From JANQPX01 sp050633905 (lineage in GTDB: Bacteria > Pseudomonadota > Alphaproteobacteria > Geminicoccales > Geminicoccaceae), in the NCBI GenBank assembly GCA_050633905.1, contig JBOEHJ010000008.1, forward strand, positions 1 through 64,000: 64,000 nucleotides of DNA, in the 5' to 3' direction. Shown piece by piece: positions 53,417 through 62,968 of the stretch; position 1 is the stretch's first letter; each line of letters starts with the position of its first letter. The translations under genes were made by a program, and so were the position numbers. The notes below the pieces were generated by a model that made no database searches, was not told where the DNA came from, and worked only from the letters and a program-made list of their open reading frames with translations.

Positions 53417-53432
53417 GGTGATCAAGGTCACA
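53417..53432 (+). promoter_or_regulatory. CRP/FNR-type half-palindrome GGTGA-N6-TCACA
   Basis: GGTGATCAAGGTCACA matches 9 of 10 defined positions of TGTGA-N6-TCACA. It is followed by an AT-rich TATATTAACATTAT (about 53454-53467) that could hold a -10. No convincing gene follows on the plus strand for 900 bp, so its target is unclear. Confidence 0.3.
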
Positions 53433-53571
53433 GTTTAAGTGCTGAGAAAGACCTATATTAACATTATGCCAAGACCGAGAATCGATTGATGGCAGTGGTG
53501 ATTAGGTCCGATTCTCTCGAGTGACAAGCGCCGTACAGACGAAGACGCGCAAGACTAGGTCGATTGAAACG

Positions 53572-53814
53572 CTAAATGAGTGCCCACATTGAACGGCTGG
53601 CGACAAGTCCTCCAACGTCCTCGGGGGATAGAGGCCAGCCAAATTCTTTTCTAGCTGCAGATACAGCAGCCTTTAGCGTCTCGTAGCCGGCGATTGAGAC
53701 AAGGCCAACAGGCCTAGAGAATACTTGATGTTGCAGATATGTCGCTGGCGCTAACGATTTGTTAACCATCGGATAATCATGATGCTCAAGGTCGACGGCT
53801 TGGCTTGACGTCAC
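53572..53814 (-). CDS. Possible small protein, uncertain
   Basis: 80 residues; a start at the internal Met (MVNKSLAPATYLQHQVFSRP) is also possible. It has some coding character (GYETLKAAVSAARKEFGWPL) but no recognised family. It lies in the 1-kb gap between the exonuclease and gpmA. Two other overlapping frames in 53805-54188 on opposite strands are open too, and I cannot choose between them or claim that any is real; the rest of the gap shows no identified feature. Confidence 0.3.
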   Translation of the reverse strand: MTSSQAVDLEHHDYPMVNKSLAPATYLQHQVFSRPVGLVSIAGYETLKAAVSAARKEFGWPLSPEDVGGLVASRSMWALI

Positions 53815-54346
53815 CGCTGCATGGGCATAATCAGCGCATCTTCGTCTGTGGTGACGAGAAGTCGTTGTCTTGTTTTGGAATGGTCAATGTCATGGTAACG
53901 CGAGATCAGAAATCTGAATGGACCAGTCTCACGACTGCATCGCAAGCGTCGCTTGAGTATCGCACCGGATTTCCGGGCTTGGGTGGTCGTCCGAGCCAGC
54001 ATCCGGCCTGGTCTGGCGCCACCGATCGACGGGCGTTGGGCGTGATGCTCGATGGCGCGTCTCGTGCTGATGAGGAATTCGGGCGCCATCAGCAGAGCAA
54101 AGAACGCGTGTCCTCCTGATCTGGTCATCGCGAGCTTATCGGGTAACTGGGTGTTCGTTCGCCATATCTCTTTAGATTTATTGATCACCTGATTCTTATC
54201 ACAGTTTTGTCAACAAACTTATCCTGAATTTTGTGGATAACTCCCGGTGGGCCCTGCGAACTCATGGAAAACCTGACCTTTCTCTTGCCGTTGTTGCGGT
54301 CCTCTTGTTTAAGACTGGCGCTGACCCTGCCACGGAGAGACTATTC

Positions 54347-55039
54347 ATGACCAAGCTGGTGCTTATTCGTCACGGCCAAAGTGTCTGGAACAAGGCCAAC
54401 CTGTTCACCGGTTGGACAGATGTCGATCTGTCCGAACAAGGTGTTTCCGAAGCGACGGCGTCCGGGGAACGACTGAAGAAGGCCGGATACGACTTCGATG
54501 TCTGTCATACCTCTCTCCTTATCCGTGCCATCAAAACCTTGAACATCGTATTGGAAGGCATGGACCGCCTCTGGCTCCCCGTTCACAAGAGCTGGCGCCT
54601 GAATGAGCGGCACTATGGCGCGTTGCAGGGGCTGAATAAGGCTGAAACCGCAGCGAAGTATGGCGACGAGCAAGTTCATATTTGGCGTCGGAGCTACACG
54701 ACGCCACCGCCATTATTGGAAGCCGGCGATGAGCGCCATCCGGGGGCTGATCCGCGTTACGCGTCCCTTGATGCGAGCGATATTCCGAGTGCCGAATGTC
54801 TGAAGGACACCGTGGACCGGGTGCTACCTTATTGGCATAGCAATATCGCACCCGCGATCCAACGCGGCGAACGCGTGATCATCGCGGCTCACGGCAACAG
54901 TCTTCGTGGTTTGGTCAAATATCTCGATAATGTCAGCGATGACGACATCCTGTCCGTTGAGATTCCAACAGGCGTCCCGTTGGTCTATGAACTGGATGAT
55001 GCCCTAAAACCGACCAAGAGCTACTACCTCGAGGCTTGA
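54347..55039 (+). CDS. gpmA: 2,3-bisphosphoglycerate-dependent phosphoglycerate mutase
   Basis: 230 residues from ATG 54347. Phospho-His in LVLIRHGQSVWN (H9), LFTGWTDVDLSEQG, the acid/base Glu in RLNERHYGALQGLNK, RRSYTTPPP, and the second His in IIAAHGNSLRGLVKYL. It interconverts 3- and 2-phosphoglycerate in glycolysis. The open frame continues upstream to 54233, but the extra residues do not belong to this family. Confidence 0.95.
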   Translation: MTKLVLIRHGQSVWNKANLFTGWTDVDLSEQGVSEATASGERLKKAGYDFDVCHTSLLIRAIKTLNIVLEGMDRLWLPVHKSWRLNERHYGALQGLNKAETAAKYGDEQVHIWRRSYTTPPPLLEAGDERHPGADPRYASLDASDIPSAECLKDTVDRVLPYWHSNIAPAIQRGERVIIAAHGNSLRGLVKYLDNVSDDDILSVEIPTGVPLVYELDDALKPTKSYYLEA

Positions 55040-55346
55040 TGGCGTTAGCGCGAGCGCCGTATTCCGCATCTTCGCTCTTGAACCGTCCCCCTGCGACAAG
55101 CTCAGCGAAAGATGACCGTATCGAGAACGATATTCTGCAGGCGCAACCCGGCCTCATCGAGGATTAGGTTGGCCATCGCTGAGTAGGTTTGCGGTTGCCT
55201 ATCCCGTCTCTCGATCGATAGGCTTATGTGCGCTATCTTCTTCCCAAAGAAAGCAGGTCACGAAGGTCTATTGATCCGTTGGGCTCACCAATCCAGCGCT
55301 TGTCCGCGCGGCTTGACCGCTATTCTTTGGAAAGGGACGGTCCAAC
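55040..55346. other. Intergenic region, nothing identified
   Basis: 307 bp between gpmA and the cupin gene. No coding frame with family resemblance, tRNA or strong terminator is visible. Confidence 0.5.
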
Positions 55347-56027
55347 ATGAACCTTAATGCTGATTTTACCAAGCGGGTGGTCATGCATGGCGATGAGCTG
55401 CCATGGCAGGCCTCGCCTATGGCTGGAGTCAGCCGCCGAATGTTGGATCGCGTGGGTGATGAGGTTGCCCGCGCCACCACCATCGTGCGCTATGATCCCG
55501 GCAGCAAGTTTTCCCCCCATATCCATACTGGTGGTGAAGAATTCATCGTGCTCGACGGTGTCTTCCAGGACGAGCATGGCGATTATCCCAAAGGATCCTA
55601 CATCCGCAACCCGCCGCAATCACGGCACACGCCAGGCTCCGAGTCTGGCTGTGTGATCATGGTGAAGCTCTGGCAGTTCGATCTGGACGACCGTACGCAT
55701 GTACGCGTCGACATGAACAAGATGGGCAAGGTTGTTGACCCACAGCGTTCAAGCGTCGCGGTGACGCCGCTTTTTAAAGACCAGCGCGAAGACGTGCGGC
55801 TGGAGCGATGGGATGCGGGGGCCGAGGTTGCGGTTGATACCGAAGGTGGGGCGGAAATCTTTGTTCTCGATGGGAGCTTTCAAGATGGGGGCGATCGCTT
55901 TCGAACACATTCCTGGCTGCGTGTGCCGATCAGCAGCAAGGTCTCGGTCAAAGCAGGCCGCGAAGGCGCGATGGTCTGGATCAAATCGGGCCATCTGCGC
56001 TTTGTCGATCCGACAATGTCGACTTGA
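55347..56027 (+). CDS. Bicupin protein, ChrR-cupin-like
   Basis: 226 residues with two cupin units. The first holds a metal-type motif FSPHIHTGGEEFIVLDGVF with GSYIRNPPQSRHTPGS. The second, AEIFVLDGSFQDGGDRF with HSWLRVP, has lost the first motif's His residues. The same two-unit pattern is seen in the cupin domain of ChrR-type anti-sigma factors, but there is no anti-sigma zinc domain or sigma-factor gene next to it. Probably a metal-binding enzyme or sensor. Confidence 0.75.
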   Translation: MNLNADFTKRVVMHGDELPWQASPMAGVSRRMLDRVGDEVARATTIVRYDPGSKFSPHIHTGGEEFIVLDGVFQDEHGDYPKGSYIRNPPQSRHTPGSESGCVIMVKLWQFDLDDRTHVRVDMNKMGKVVDPQRSSVAVTPLFKDQREDVRLERWDAGAEVAVDTEGGAEIFVLDGSFQDGGDRFRTHSWLRVPISSKVSVKAGREGAMVWIKSGHLRFVDPTMST

Positions 56028-56144
56028 TTCCTTCGGCGGCCAGTGGACGCAGCATTTCGTTCAAAAAAACATTGGCGTACTGGCAAAACTCGGCCAGCAT
56101 GGAGATAGAAAAACAATCCCGTTTAAAGCTAGGAGGCTTTCGTC

Positions 56145-57119
56145 GTGAAAACACTGAGTGCTTTGTTGAGCGTGGCGTTATCCACGGTTGCTGTGACCCC
56201 GCTGCTCGCCGCCGAGAAGTGGGATATGCCTATGGCCTATGCGGATAGCAATTTTCACACAGAAAATGGTAAGGCCTTCGCCGAATGCGTCGCCGACGCG
56301 TCTGCTGGCGAGCTCGAAATTGTGGTCCATGGCGGCGGCTCGCTGTTCAAGGGTAATGAGATCAAGAGGGCTGTTCAGACTGGACAGGCCCCGATCGGCG
56401 AGCGTTTGTTGTCGGCGCATCAGAATGAAGACGCCATGTTCGGTTTCGACAGCATCCCCTTCCTGGCATCGGGTTATGAGGAAAGTGACAAGCTCTGGGG
56501 GGTCGCCAAGGACAGCATCACCGAGATTCTTGATGGACAGAATTTGGTGCTGCTCTACACCGTCCCCTGGCCGCCTCAGGGCATCTACGCCAATAAGGAA
56601 CTTGCATCGACCGCCGATATGAAGGGGGTCAAGTTCCGCTCCTACAATTCGGCAACTGCGCGTATGGCAGAGTTGATGGAGGCGGTTCCGGTGCAGATCG
56701 AAGCGGCCGAGCTTAGCCAGGCATTGGCGACCGGCGTGGCCGAGAGTTTCATTTCATCAGGGGCCACCGGTTATGACCGCAAGGTTTGGGAGCATCTCTC
56801 TCATTGGTACGAGGTGAATGCTTGGTTGCCGCGAAACTATATCATGGTCAACAAGGATAGCTGGGACAGCTTGCCCGAGGGCAGCCAGACTGCGCTTAGG
56901 GATTGCGCGACCAAGGCAGAGGCTGATGGGACGACGAAGTCCATCGAGCTGAATGACTGGTACAAAGAACAGCTCACCTCCAACGGTATGACCGTGCAGA
57001 AGGCAGAAGGTCAGTTGCGCGATGATATGATCGCGATTGGCGAGACCATGACGGCCGAATGGCTCGAGGCCACAGGCGATTCCGGCCAGGCGATCGTCGA
57101 TGGGTTCAAGGGTCAGTAA
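56145..57119 (+). CDS. dctP: TRAP transporter solute-binding protein
   Basis: 324 residues from GTG 56145, with AGGAGG 8 nt upstream. Signal peptide ends at LLAAEKWDMP (AxA cleavage type). DctP features: EIVVHGGGSLFKGNEI, GFDSIPFLASGY, and GVKFRSYNSATARMAEL with the Arg that salt-bridges a carboxylate. The ligand is therefore probably an organic acid. It heads dctP-dctQ-dctM and is separated from dctQ by a strong hairpin. Confidence 0.9.
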   Translation: MKTLSALLSVALSTVAVTPLLAAEKWDMPMAYADSNFHTENGKAFAECVADASAGELEIVVHGGGSLFKGNEIKRAVQTGQAPIGERLLSAHQNEDAMFGFDSIPFLASGYEESDKLWGVAKDSITEILDGQNLVLLYTVPWPPQGIYANKELASTADMKGVKFRSYNSATARMAELMEAVPVQIEAAELSQALATGVAESFISSGATGYDRKVWEHLSHWYEVNAWLPRNYIMVNKDSWDSLPEGSQTALRDCATKAEADGTTKSIELNDWYKEQLTSNGMTVQKAEGQLRDDMIAIGETMTAEWLEATGDSGQAIVDGFKGQ

Positions 57120-57145
57120 CCAAGGATGATGGGCATCGTCGAAAA

Positions 57146-57173
57146 GCGAGAGCGTTTCTCGAAACGCTCTCGC
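57146..57173 (+). other. 12-bp perfect hairpin between dctP and dctQ
   Basis: GCGAGAGCGTTT (57146-57157) and AAACGCTCTCGC (57162-57173) with a CTCG loop and no U-tract. Such stem-loops protect the binding-protein mRNA from decay and give it higher dose than the membrane subunits. Confidence 0.7.
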
Positions 57174-57198
57174 ATTCGATCCGTTCAGTGATCACAAC

Positions 57199-57747
57199 AT
57201 GAACGGTTTCATCAGGCTCGGGCGTTTTCTTCGGCCATGGCTGGATCGTCTCTACGATCTGTCCGGCGCTGTCGCTGCCTTGTTTCTGATCGCGATCTTG
57301 ACGATCATCTGTCTGCAAATGGCGGCGCGCTGGAGCGGTCAGCAATTCCCGGGGTCGACCGATTATGCGGGTTATTGTATGGCGGCGGCGTCCTTCTTCG
57401 CCATGGCTCATGCTTTCAATCATGGCGCTCATATCCGGGTTTCCCTTTTCCTCAGCCGGCTTGGCCGTTGGCGTCGGGCGGGCGAACTTTGGTGTTTGGG
57501 GGTAGCCGCCATTCTTGCTTGCTTCTTCGCGATTTACGCGGTGAAAGCGATCCAGGTTTCGATCAAGCTGAACGACATTTCCCAAGGTCAGGATGCTACA
57601 CCGCTTTGGATACCGCAAATCTCGATGGCGTTCGGCACCTGCCTGTTCGCGGTCTGCCTGATCGATCGGTTTTTGCGGGTCCTGTTCGGTGGTAGTTACC
57701 AGCTCGGCGAGTCCAACCTGGACCCGGGACGCTCAGATGCTGATTGA
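57199..57747 (+). CDS. dctQ: TRAP transporter small membrane subunit
   Basis: 182 residues with four TM helices: LSGAVAALFLIAILTIICLQM, GYCMAAASFFAMAHAF, LWCLGVAAILACFFAIYAV and IPQISMAFGTCLFAVCLI. The GAHIRVSLFLSRL loop after TM2 matches the DctQ family. The large subunit gene follows with a 29-bp gap. Confidence 0.88.
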   Translation: MNGFIRLGRFLRPWLDRLYDLSGAVAALFLIAILTIICLQMAARWSGQQFPGSTDYAGYCMAAASFFAMAHAFNHGAHIRVSLFLSRLGRWRRAGELWCLGVAAILACFFAIYAVKAIQVSIKLNDISQGQDATPLWIPQISMAFGTCLFAVCLIDRFLRVLFGGSYQLGESNLDPGRSDAD

Positions 57748-57776
57748 TCCCCTCATCTTTTGTTACAAAAAATAAC

Positions 57777-59090
57777 ATGGAACACTTTTATCTGACCGGC
57801 ATTTTCCTTTTCGTGTTGTTCTTCCTCTTAGGAACGGGCGTCTGGGTGGGGCTTGCTTTGCTCGGCGTTGCCTGGATCGGTATGGAGCTCTTTACGTCGC
57901 GCCCGGCTGGTGATGCGATGATCACCACCATCTGGACGGCGTCCTCCTCCTGGGCGCTGACGGCCCTGCCGCTTTTCATCTGGATGGGCGAGATCCTTTT
58001 TCGAACAAGGCTGTCCGAAGATATGTTCAAGGGGCTTTCGCCCTGGCTTGCTAATTTGCCGGGACGGTTGCTGCATACCAACATCGTCGGTTGCACGGTG
58101 TTCGCGGCAGTCTCCGGAAGCTCGGCTGCCACCGTCACCACGGTAGGTAAGATGTCGATCCCGGAGCTCAGGCGACGAAAATATCCGGAACGGCTGATCG
58201 TCGGCACGCTCGCGGGTGCGGGCACCCTTGGCCTGATGATACCGCCTTCTCTGACCCTGATCGTCTATGGCGTGACCATTAACGAGTCGATCTCCAAGCT
58301 GTTCATGGCCGGTATCCTGCCCGGCCTGACACTCGGCGCCTTGTTCATGGGGTATATCGCCTTTTGGTCCTTCACGCGCCCAGATGAAGTGCCGGCGGCG
58401 GAGGCAAGGCTCAGCTTCGGCGAAAAGGTCAGGCAAAGCCGTTTTCTAATTCCTGTCCTTTGTCTGATACTGACCGTCCTGGGCTCGATCTATCTGGGAT
58501 TTGCGACGGCAACTGAAGCGGCGGCGTTCGGCGTGATCGGGGCACTCGTTCTGGCTGCTGTTCAGGGCTCCTTGAACAGGGAGACCTTCGTCACCAGCCT
58601 GATGGGAGCCACTCGAACTTCCTGCATGATCGCCCTCATTTTGGCGGGTGCCGCTTTCCTTGCCCTTGCCATGGGCTTTACCGGCTTGCCGCGCGCGCTG
58701 GCCGGCTGGATTGCCTCGATGGAACTCAGTCCCATCGCGTTGATCGTGGCGCTAACCTTTTTTTACATCATCCTCGGCTGTTTTCTTGATGGGATCAGCT
58801 CGGTGGTGCTGACCATGGCCGTGGTCGAGCCGATGATCCGGGCTGCTGGCATCGATCTGATCTGGTTTGGCATCTTCATCGTCGTGGTGGTGGAAATGGC
58901 GCAGATCACGCCGCCTATCGGCTTCAACCTCTTCGTGCTCCAGGGCATGACTGGCCACGAGATCAGCTATATCGCCAAGACAGCCCTGCCGTTCTTCTTG
59001 ATCATGTGTCTGATGGTGGTCATCCTGGTGGTGTTTCCCGACCTTGCGACCTTCCTCCCGGAAACCATGCGTCAAGCGCCAGGCGGTTAG
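57777..59090 (+). CDS. dctM: TRAP transporter large membrane subunit
   Basis: 437 residues from ATG 57777; about 12 TM segments. Family motifs include CTVFAAVSGSSAATVTTVGKMSIPELRRRKYPERL, GTLGLMIPPSLTLIVYGV and the C-terminal EMAQITPPIGFNLFVLQG. It is the sodium-driven permease component. It ends in front of the second copy of the 52-bp element. Confidence 0.92.
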   Translation: MEHFYLTGIFLFVLFFLLGTGVWVGLALLGVAWIGMELFTSRPAGDAMITTIWTASSSWALTALPLFIWMGEILFRTRLSEDMFKGLSPWLANLPGRLLHTNIVGCTVFAAVSGSSAATVTTVGKMSIPELRRRKYPERLIVGTLAGAGTLGLMIPPSLTLIVYGVTINESISKLFMAGILPGLTLGALFMGYIAFWSFTRPDEVPAAEARLSFGEKVRQSRFLIPVLCLILTVLGSIYLGFATATEAAAFGVIGALVLAAVQGSLNRETFVTSLMGATRTSCMIALILAGAAFLALAMGFTGLPRALAGWIASMELSPIALIVALTFFYIILGCFLDGISSVVLTMAVVEPMIRAAGIDLIWFGIFIVVVVEMAQITPPIGFNLFVLQGMTGHEISYIAKTALPFFLIMCLMVVILVVFPDLATFLPETMRQAPGG

Positions 59091-59093
59091 TTT

Positions 59094-59145
59094 TGGTGTG
59101 ACCACCCCATTTAGTTTTTGACGCCTTCGAAGAAAGTGCCAGGAA
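59094..59145 (+). repeat. Dispersed 52-bp element, copy B
   Basis: Ungapped partner of 10021-10072, with the same palindrome TGGTGTGACCA and the same 3' box GTGCCAGGAA. It starts 3 bp after the dctM stop codon. The 196 bp from here to the AhpD-like gene hold nothing else that I can identify. Confidence 0.5.
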
Positions 59146-59341
59146 GTACCGAGACGGTATGCGTTTCCTTGTCGGGACGGGGGCATTCAGGAAGAGCGCA
59201 GCTGGATCTTTTGAATACTTCGGTGCATGGGGCGGAAAGATGGTTGTCCCATTGCCGAACGCCTTGGTCGGTAACCACATCAGATCCAAAAAAACTGCCT
59301 CGACGATGTTGATGAATTGACAACACTAGCCGGAGTGCCCG

Positions 59342-59893
59342 ATGACCAGGCTTTCCTACATCGAACGTGGCCAGGCCGATCCTGCCTTGCATCCCATCTA
59401 TGACGCAGCGGAAGGCTATGGCTGCTTTGCTAATCAAATCAGGACAATGGCCCATTGTCCTCCGGTGCTCACCCATGTGATGTCGCTCCTGGTTGAGCTT
59501 CGTCAAACCGGTCAGCTGATCGCACGGCATGTGGAACTCTTGAATGTCACGGTTGCGCTCGCCAATGCCTGTGACTATTGCATTGCTCATCATGCGCCAG
59601 CACTTAAGGTCCAGGGGATGAGTGATGCCGGCGTGGCGGGCCTGCTTGATGTTGCTGATCATCCAGAACTTGACGATCTCGACCGATTGGTGGTTGCTTA
59701 TGCCTTGCTAATCAATAACGAACCCCATCGCATCACCGATAGTTTTTTTGATCAACTCCGAGCCTCATTCAGCGAAGCGCAGATCGCCGAGCTGACATGG
59801 CGTATTGGCTTGGCGGGCGCGTTCAACCGGATCAATCATGCGCTTGACATTGAAATCGAGTCAGATGTTGTTCAGATGGATCATGCTACATAG
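59342..59893 (+). CDS. AhpD-like carboxymuconolactone decarboxylase family protein
   Basis: 183 residues, all helical. The redox motif C77-x-x-C80 with following His (NACDYCIAHHAPAL) is that of AhpD-type peroxidase/thiol-disulfide enzymes; the upstream helix matches too. Function could be peroxide detoxification or a related alkylhydroperoxidase. No ahpC or OxyR gene is close. Confidence 0.85.
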   Translation: MTRLSYIERGQADPALHPIYDAAEGYGCFANQIRTMAHCPPVLTHVMSLLVELRQTGQLIARHVELLNVTVALANACDYCIAHHAPALKVQGMSDAGVAGLLDVADHPELDDLDRLVVAYALLINNEPHRITDSFFDQLRASFSEAQIAELTWRIGLAGAFNRINHALDIEIESDVVQMDHAT

Positions 59894-60027
59894 ATAGCGA
59901 TCACGGCATATTTGATGAAAGTCCGGGAAATTCTTTTTGAATCAAGCGTTTCAGAAGGTCACTAGGGAAGAAGCTTCTGCGATCAACCTGCAGGCCAACC
60001 CTTTCTATCAACCGGGGTGCTTTATCG

Positions 60028-60882
60028 ATGAAGAGCGATGCTCGAACCATTCTTATTCGATCTTTCCTTGCCTCAATGCTGTTGCTTACAACGGGACTTT
60101 GGCCATCGGCGGCCTCGGCGGAACCGACGGAGCGGATGGAACTGAAAATGGTCATGTATATGGCCGGCCTGACGGCAGGCACGATGAAGCTTTCGGTGGA
60201 TTTCAACGATGTCGATGTTACCAGTTCGCTCAAGCTGAAGAGTAAAGGCGTCGTCAAGATGATGACGGGTTACAAGGGTCGTTCGCAAGCCCGGACCACG
60301 CTGCTGGAGAATGGCTGGCCTGTGCCAGTCACCTATGATGCTGCCTATGAGACCAGAAAATACGATCGTAAGATCGAAATTCGCTATAGCCCGGATCAAG
60401 GCGACATCGACGATCTCCGGATATGGAAGCGCGGTGAACTGCGTAACAGCAAGGTTCCAGATACTTTATGGCAATCGACCATCGATCCGCTCACCGCGGT
60501 CTTACATTTTCGTCACTGGGTCCTGGCCATGCGTGACGATCCATCCGCAAAGAAACGGCAGATGTTCGAGATCTTCGACGGTCGGCGCCGCTATCGGTTG
60601 AATGCCGAGGTGATCGAGCGTGACATCATCAACTTTGGTGGTGAAGAGCAACCGGCATACAGGATCAAAATCATCTTGGAGCCGCTTGCTGGTTTCAGCT
60701 CGAAGGACCTGCTGGCCAACTGGTCCAGCGAGGATGGCAGTCGTTGGATTGAATTGGTGATCACCGATAACAATAATCCGGTTCCACTCTCGCTCAACAC
60801 CAAAGGCGGAACACTGAAGACGAGCATTTTGCTCGAGAGTATTTGCGACCGTGACAACAACTGCACAGCTTTCGACAGCTAG
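60028..60882 (+). CDS. Secreted DUF3108-like protein
   Basis: 284 residues with a signal peptide (MLLLTTGLWPSAASA). The mature part is beta-rich and follows the DUF3108 pattern: MVMYMAGLTAGTMKLSV at the front, KSKGVVKMMTGYKGRSQ, and STIDPLTAVLHFRHWVLA in the middle, ending with SILLESICD. These are periplasmic proteins of unknown role, possibly lipid-binding barrels. A TGGTACGACCA palindrome follows its stop directly. Confidence 0.7.
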   Translation: MKSDARTILIRSFLASMLLLTTGLWPSAASAEPTERMELKMVMYMAGLTAGTMKLSVDFNDVDVTSSLKLKSKGVVKMMTGYKGRSQARTTLLENGWPVPVTYDAAYETRKYDRKIEIRYSPDQGDIDDLRIWKRGELRNSKVPDTLWQSTIDPLTAVLHFRHWVLAMRDDPSAKKRQMFEIFDGRRRYRLNAEVIERDIINFGGEEQPAYRIKIILEPLAGFSSKDLLANWSSEDGSRWIELVITDNNNPVPLSLNTKGGTLKTSILLESICDRDNNCTAFDS

Positions 60883-60893
60883 TGGTACGACCA
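60883..60893. promoter_or_regulatory. Third TGGTnnGACCA palindrome after a stop codon
   Basis: TGGTACGACCA starts at the base after the TAG of the DUF3108-like gene and continues CACATCTTAG, a loose match to the two 52-bp elements. Only the palindrome is well conserved. Confidence 0.3.
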
Positions 60894-61151
60894 CATCTTA
60901 GACTTGGCTATGCGAGGCATACGGAACGCCTTGCAACGGCCTGCCAGGCCAGTTTGAGCCGGTTTTACCCCGATAGTCACTACTTAGGCGGGTACGAAAA
61001 TTCAAACATATTAGTTAAGGGTTGATTTCGTTATGGTTGAAGAACCATAAAATCCTTTATTTAGTCGCGCTAGCAGTCTACGTTTTCGACCAGAACATTG
61101 AGGGATCATCCATGCTGCTGCGGCAGCCATCGGTATCTTTTGGACGACTTG

Positions 61152-61865
61152 ATGAACAATCTGCAACATGCTCGTTCTCCCGAGGAACAGCAGGGTGGTG
61201 AGCAACGCTTTGTGAGCAATAAGTTACCGGATAGTTTTGCCGCACTCGCTGCAGAACTCTGGGTGGCGTCCTCGGCTCGCGGCGGCAGGATGAGTTCGGC
61301 GCTTGGAAGCGTTCTCGGTTGGCGCTTGGAAGAGGCCGAGGAAATTCTCGACAGTGAGCTTCGTCAGATCAAGCGCCGCCTTTCCCGGGTGGGTGAGGTG
61401 GAAGAAGCCGCCGGCATGGTCTTTCGTTACATCCGCGCCGCGCAGGAAGGTGCATCGCAAATCAATCTTAGGATTATGGCCAAGGTCATCCGGGGATTGG
61501 CATCGAAGGCCAGGTCGAAGGCGTCTGATTTCCTTCGTTTCGCTGATGCCGTTGCGTCGTTGAGTGTCGATGAGATCTGCGTGATCAGCTCGCTCCTGGA
61601 GAAGACGAACGAGTTGGATGAGCTTGGGCTGGTCAGCGACCGGGATGGCAAAGCTTGGTCCCTGATGGTGGATGATCTGGTGCCGGATACATTTGATGAT
61701 CAGCAGACGGTTGCCGAGACCTTGCTGACCGCGAGCCGGACTGGCCTGGTCACCAAGGCAGCCCCTTTCAAGCTTGGCCCCTTTTCCACCACACCTTTGC
61801 TTCATGAATTGGCCGAACTGGCATCGCTTGATCGGGCCATCATGGAAGAAGGCGTCGAGTTCTAG
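61152..61865 (+). CDS. Hypothetical helical protein
   Basis: About 237 residues from ATG 61152 (the frame is open to 61098). Predicted mostly alpha-helical, with no signal peptide, TM segments or conserved Cys. Blocks such as LGWRLEEAEEILDSELRQIKRRL and VEEAAGMVFRYIRAAQ suggest coiled-coil packing. The C-terminal part is acidic. I do not recognise a family. Confidence 0.6.
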   Translation: MNNLQHARSPEEQQGGEQRFVSNKLPDSFAALAAELWVASSARGGRMSSALGSVLGWRLEEAEEILDSELRQIKRRLSRVGEVEEAAGMVFRYIRAAQEGASQINLRIMAKVIRGLASKARSKASDFLRFADAVASLSVDEICVISSLLEKTNELDELGLVSDRDGKAWSLMVDDLVPDTFDDQQTVAETLLTASRTGLVTKAAPFKLGPFSTTPLLHELAELASLDRAIMEEGVEF

Positions 61866-61930
61866 TCTTCAACGGATGTCAGGTCGACCCAATCGGCTTG
61901 GCGTTCTCACTTAGCACCGAAATCTGACGA

Positions 61931-62737
61931 TCAGCCCTCTTGGAGCCGTGCTACGGCATCTTTTGCCGTCATGCCAGCTTTGATGCCCGCCATCTTTGCT
62001 TGATTGTTCAGTCTCGAGATGATGCCATCCTCATAGGTCGAGCGACCCTCGCCGATCCGGGCACTCATGGTATGGACGGCAATGCCGACAATGCCCCGTT
62101 GATCGAGAGCGGCAAGGCGTCCGAGGCCGGCGTCCTCGATGCCGATGCCGGCATCATTGAAGAAAGCGGCTAGCGCATCGACCTTGAGGGCACCTTCCGG
62201 CTTGCCCCCCATCAGACCGCCATGAGAGCCGGTAAGCACGATCTGGCCGATATCTCCGTCGTTCACCAAGGTAACGGAATCCAGACAAATAACGCGCGGC
62301 TTGTCGTCATCATGGCTGATCACGATGCGCGCCTCGGCATAGGCTGGGACCGTCCAGTCCAGATGAGGGGCCGCGCGCAAATGTTCGGCTGCCGCCATGA
62401 CAGATTGGCCGGAGGCGCAGCCGAGATCCTCAGCGATGCGGTTCACATGGCTGATGCGGCCACGGGTTGCCATATCCTTCGCGTCACCGATGCGCGCGCT
62501 GTCATGGTGGCAAGTCGCCGCCGCCATGCCGAGTTTTTCGCAATAAGATAGGCAGGCCAGTCCGGCTTGGTCGAGACCGACGCCGGCATCGTTCAAGATC
62601 ACCGCGCGAAGGCCGGCGTCAGCTGCACGATAGCCTGGATAGGCGCCGCCATGAGAACCGCAGATCACCACCTGGCCGCGATGCTCCTCGTAAAGCTTGG
62701 TGGCACTATCCGCTTCGATGATTGTCACAATCGACAT
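61931..62737 (-). CDS. Unknown protein built of two diverged GSHGG/NDAG/SARIG repeats
   Basis: 268 residues with a clear internal duplication. Half 1 has GSHGG (27-31), NDAGVGLDQAGL (49-60) and SARIG (80-84) with GRISHVNRIAEDLG. Half 2 has GSHGG (170-174), NDAGIGIEDAGL (194-205) and SARIG (225-229) with GIISRLNNQAKMAG. Offsets are 143-145 residues, so the gene arose by duplication and fusion. The spacing of a Ser/His-Gly loop, an Asn-Asp turn and a Ser-Ala-Arg motif suggests two equivalent ligand or catalytic sites, but I know no family. No signal or TM segment. It is flanked by unrelated genes. Confidence 0.75.
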   Translation of the reverse strand: MSIVTIIEADSATKLYEEHRGQVVICGSHGGAYPGYRAADAGLRAVILNDAGVGLDQAGLACLSYCEKLGMAAATCHHDSARIGDAKDMATRGRISHVNRIAEDLGCASGQSVMAAAEHLRAAPHLDWTVPAYAEARIVISHDDDKPRVICLDSVTLVNDGDIGQIVLTGSHGGLMGGKPEGALKVDALAAFFNDAGIGIEDAGLGRLAALDQRGIVGIAVHTMSARIGEGRSTYEDGIISRLNNQAKMAGIKAGMTAKDAVARLQEG

Positions 62738-62968
62738 GCTTATTCTCCCCGACCTGACCTTAACAACAAGCTATGGCAGCGTCCAAGCAGGGCGATTTGG
62801 GGGGAGCCTGTCGACGCTGACGCCGATCAACTCGATCGTCTGGAACGTTGTCTGATCATGGGAAACCTGCCCACTCCCCCTTGGCGCCAACTGATAGGGT
62901 GTTGTCCTGCGGGTGGTGAAGCGGAGGAGCAGGCCGGCGAAGACGTCGCTTGGTCGAAAAAGCTCTCG

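Noticed and set aside
53805..54188. Overlapping opposite-strand ORFs of about 100-125 residues upstream of gpmA
   Set aside because: Neither has motifs or a convincing ribosome-binding site, and I could not decide which strand, if any, is coding.
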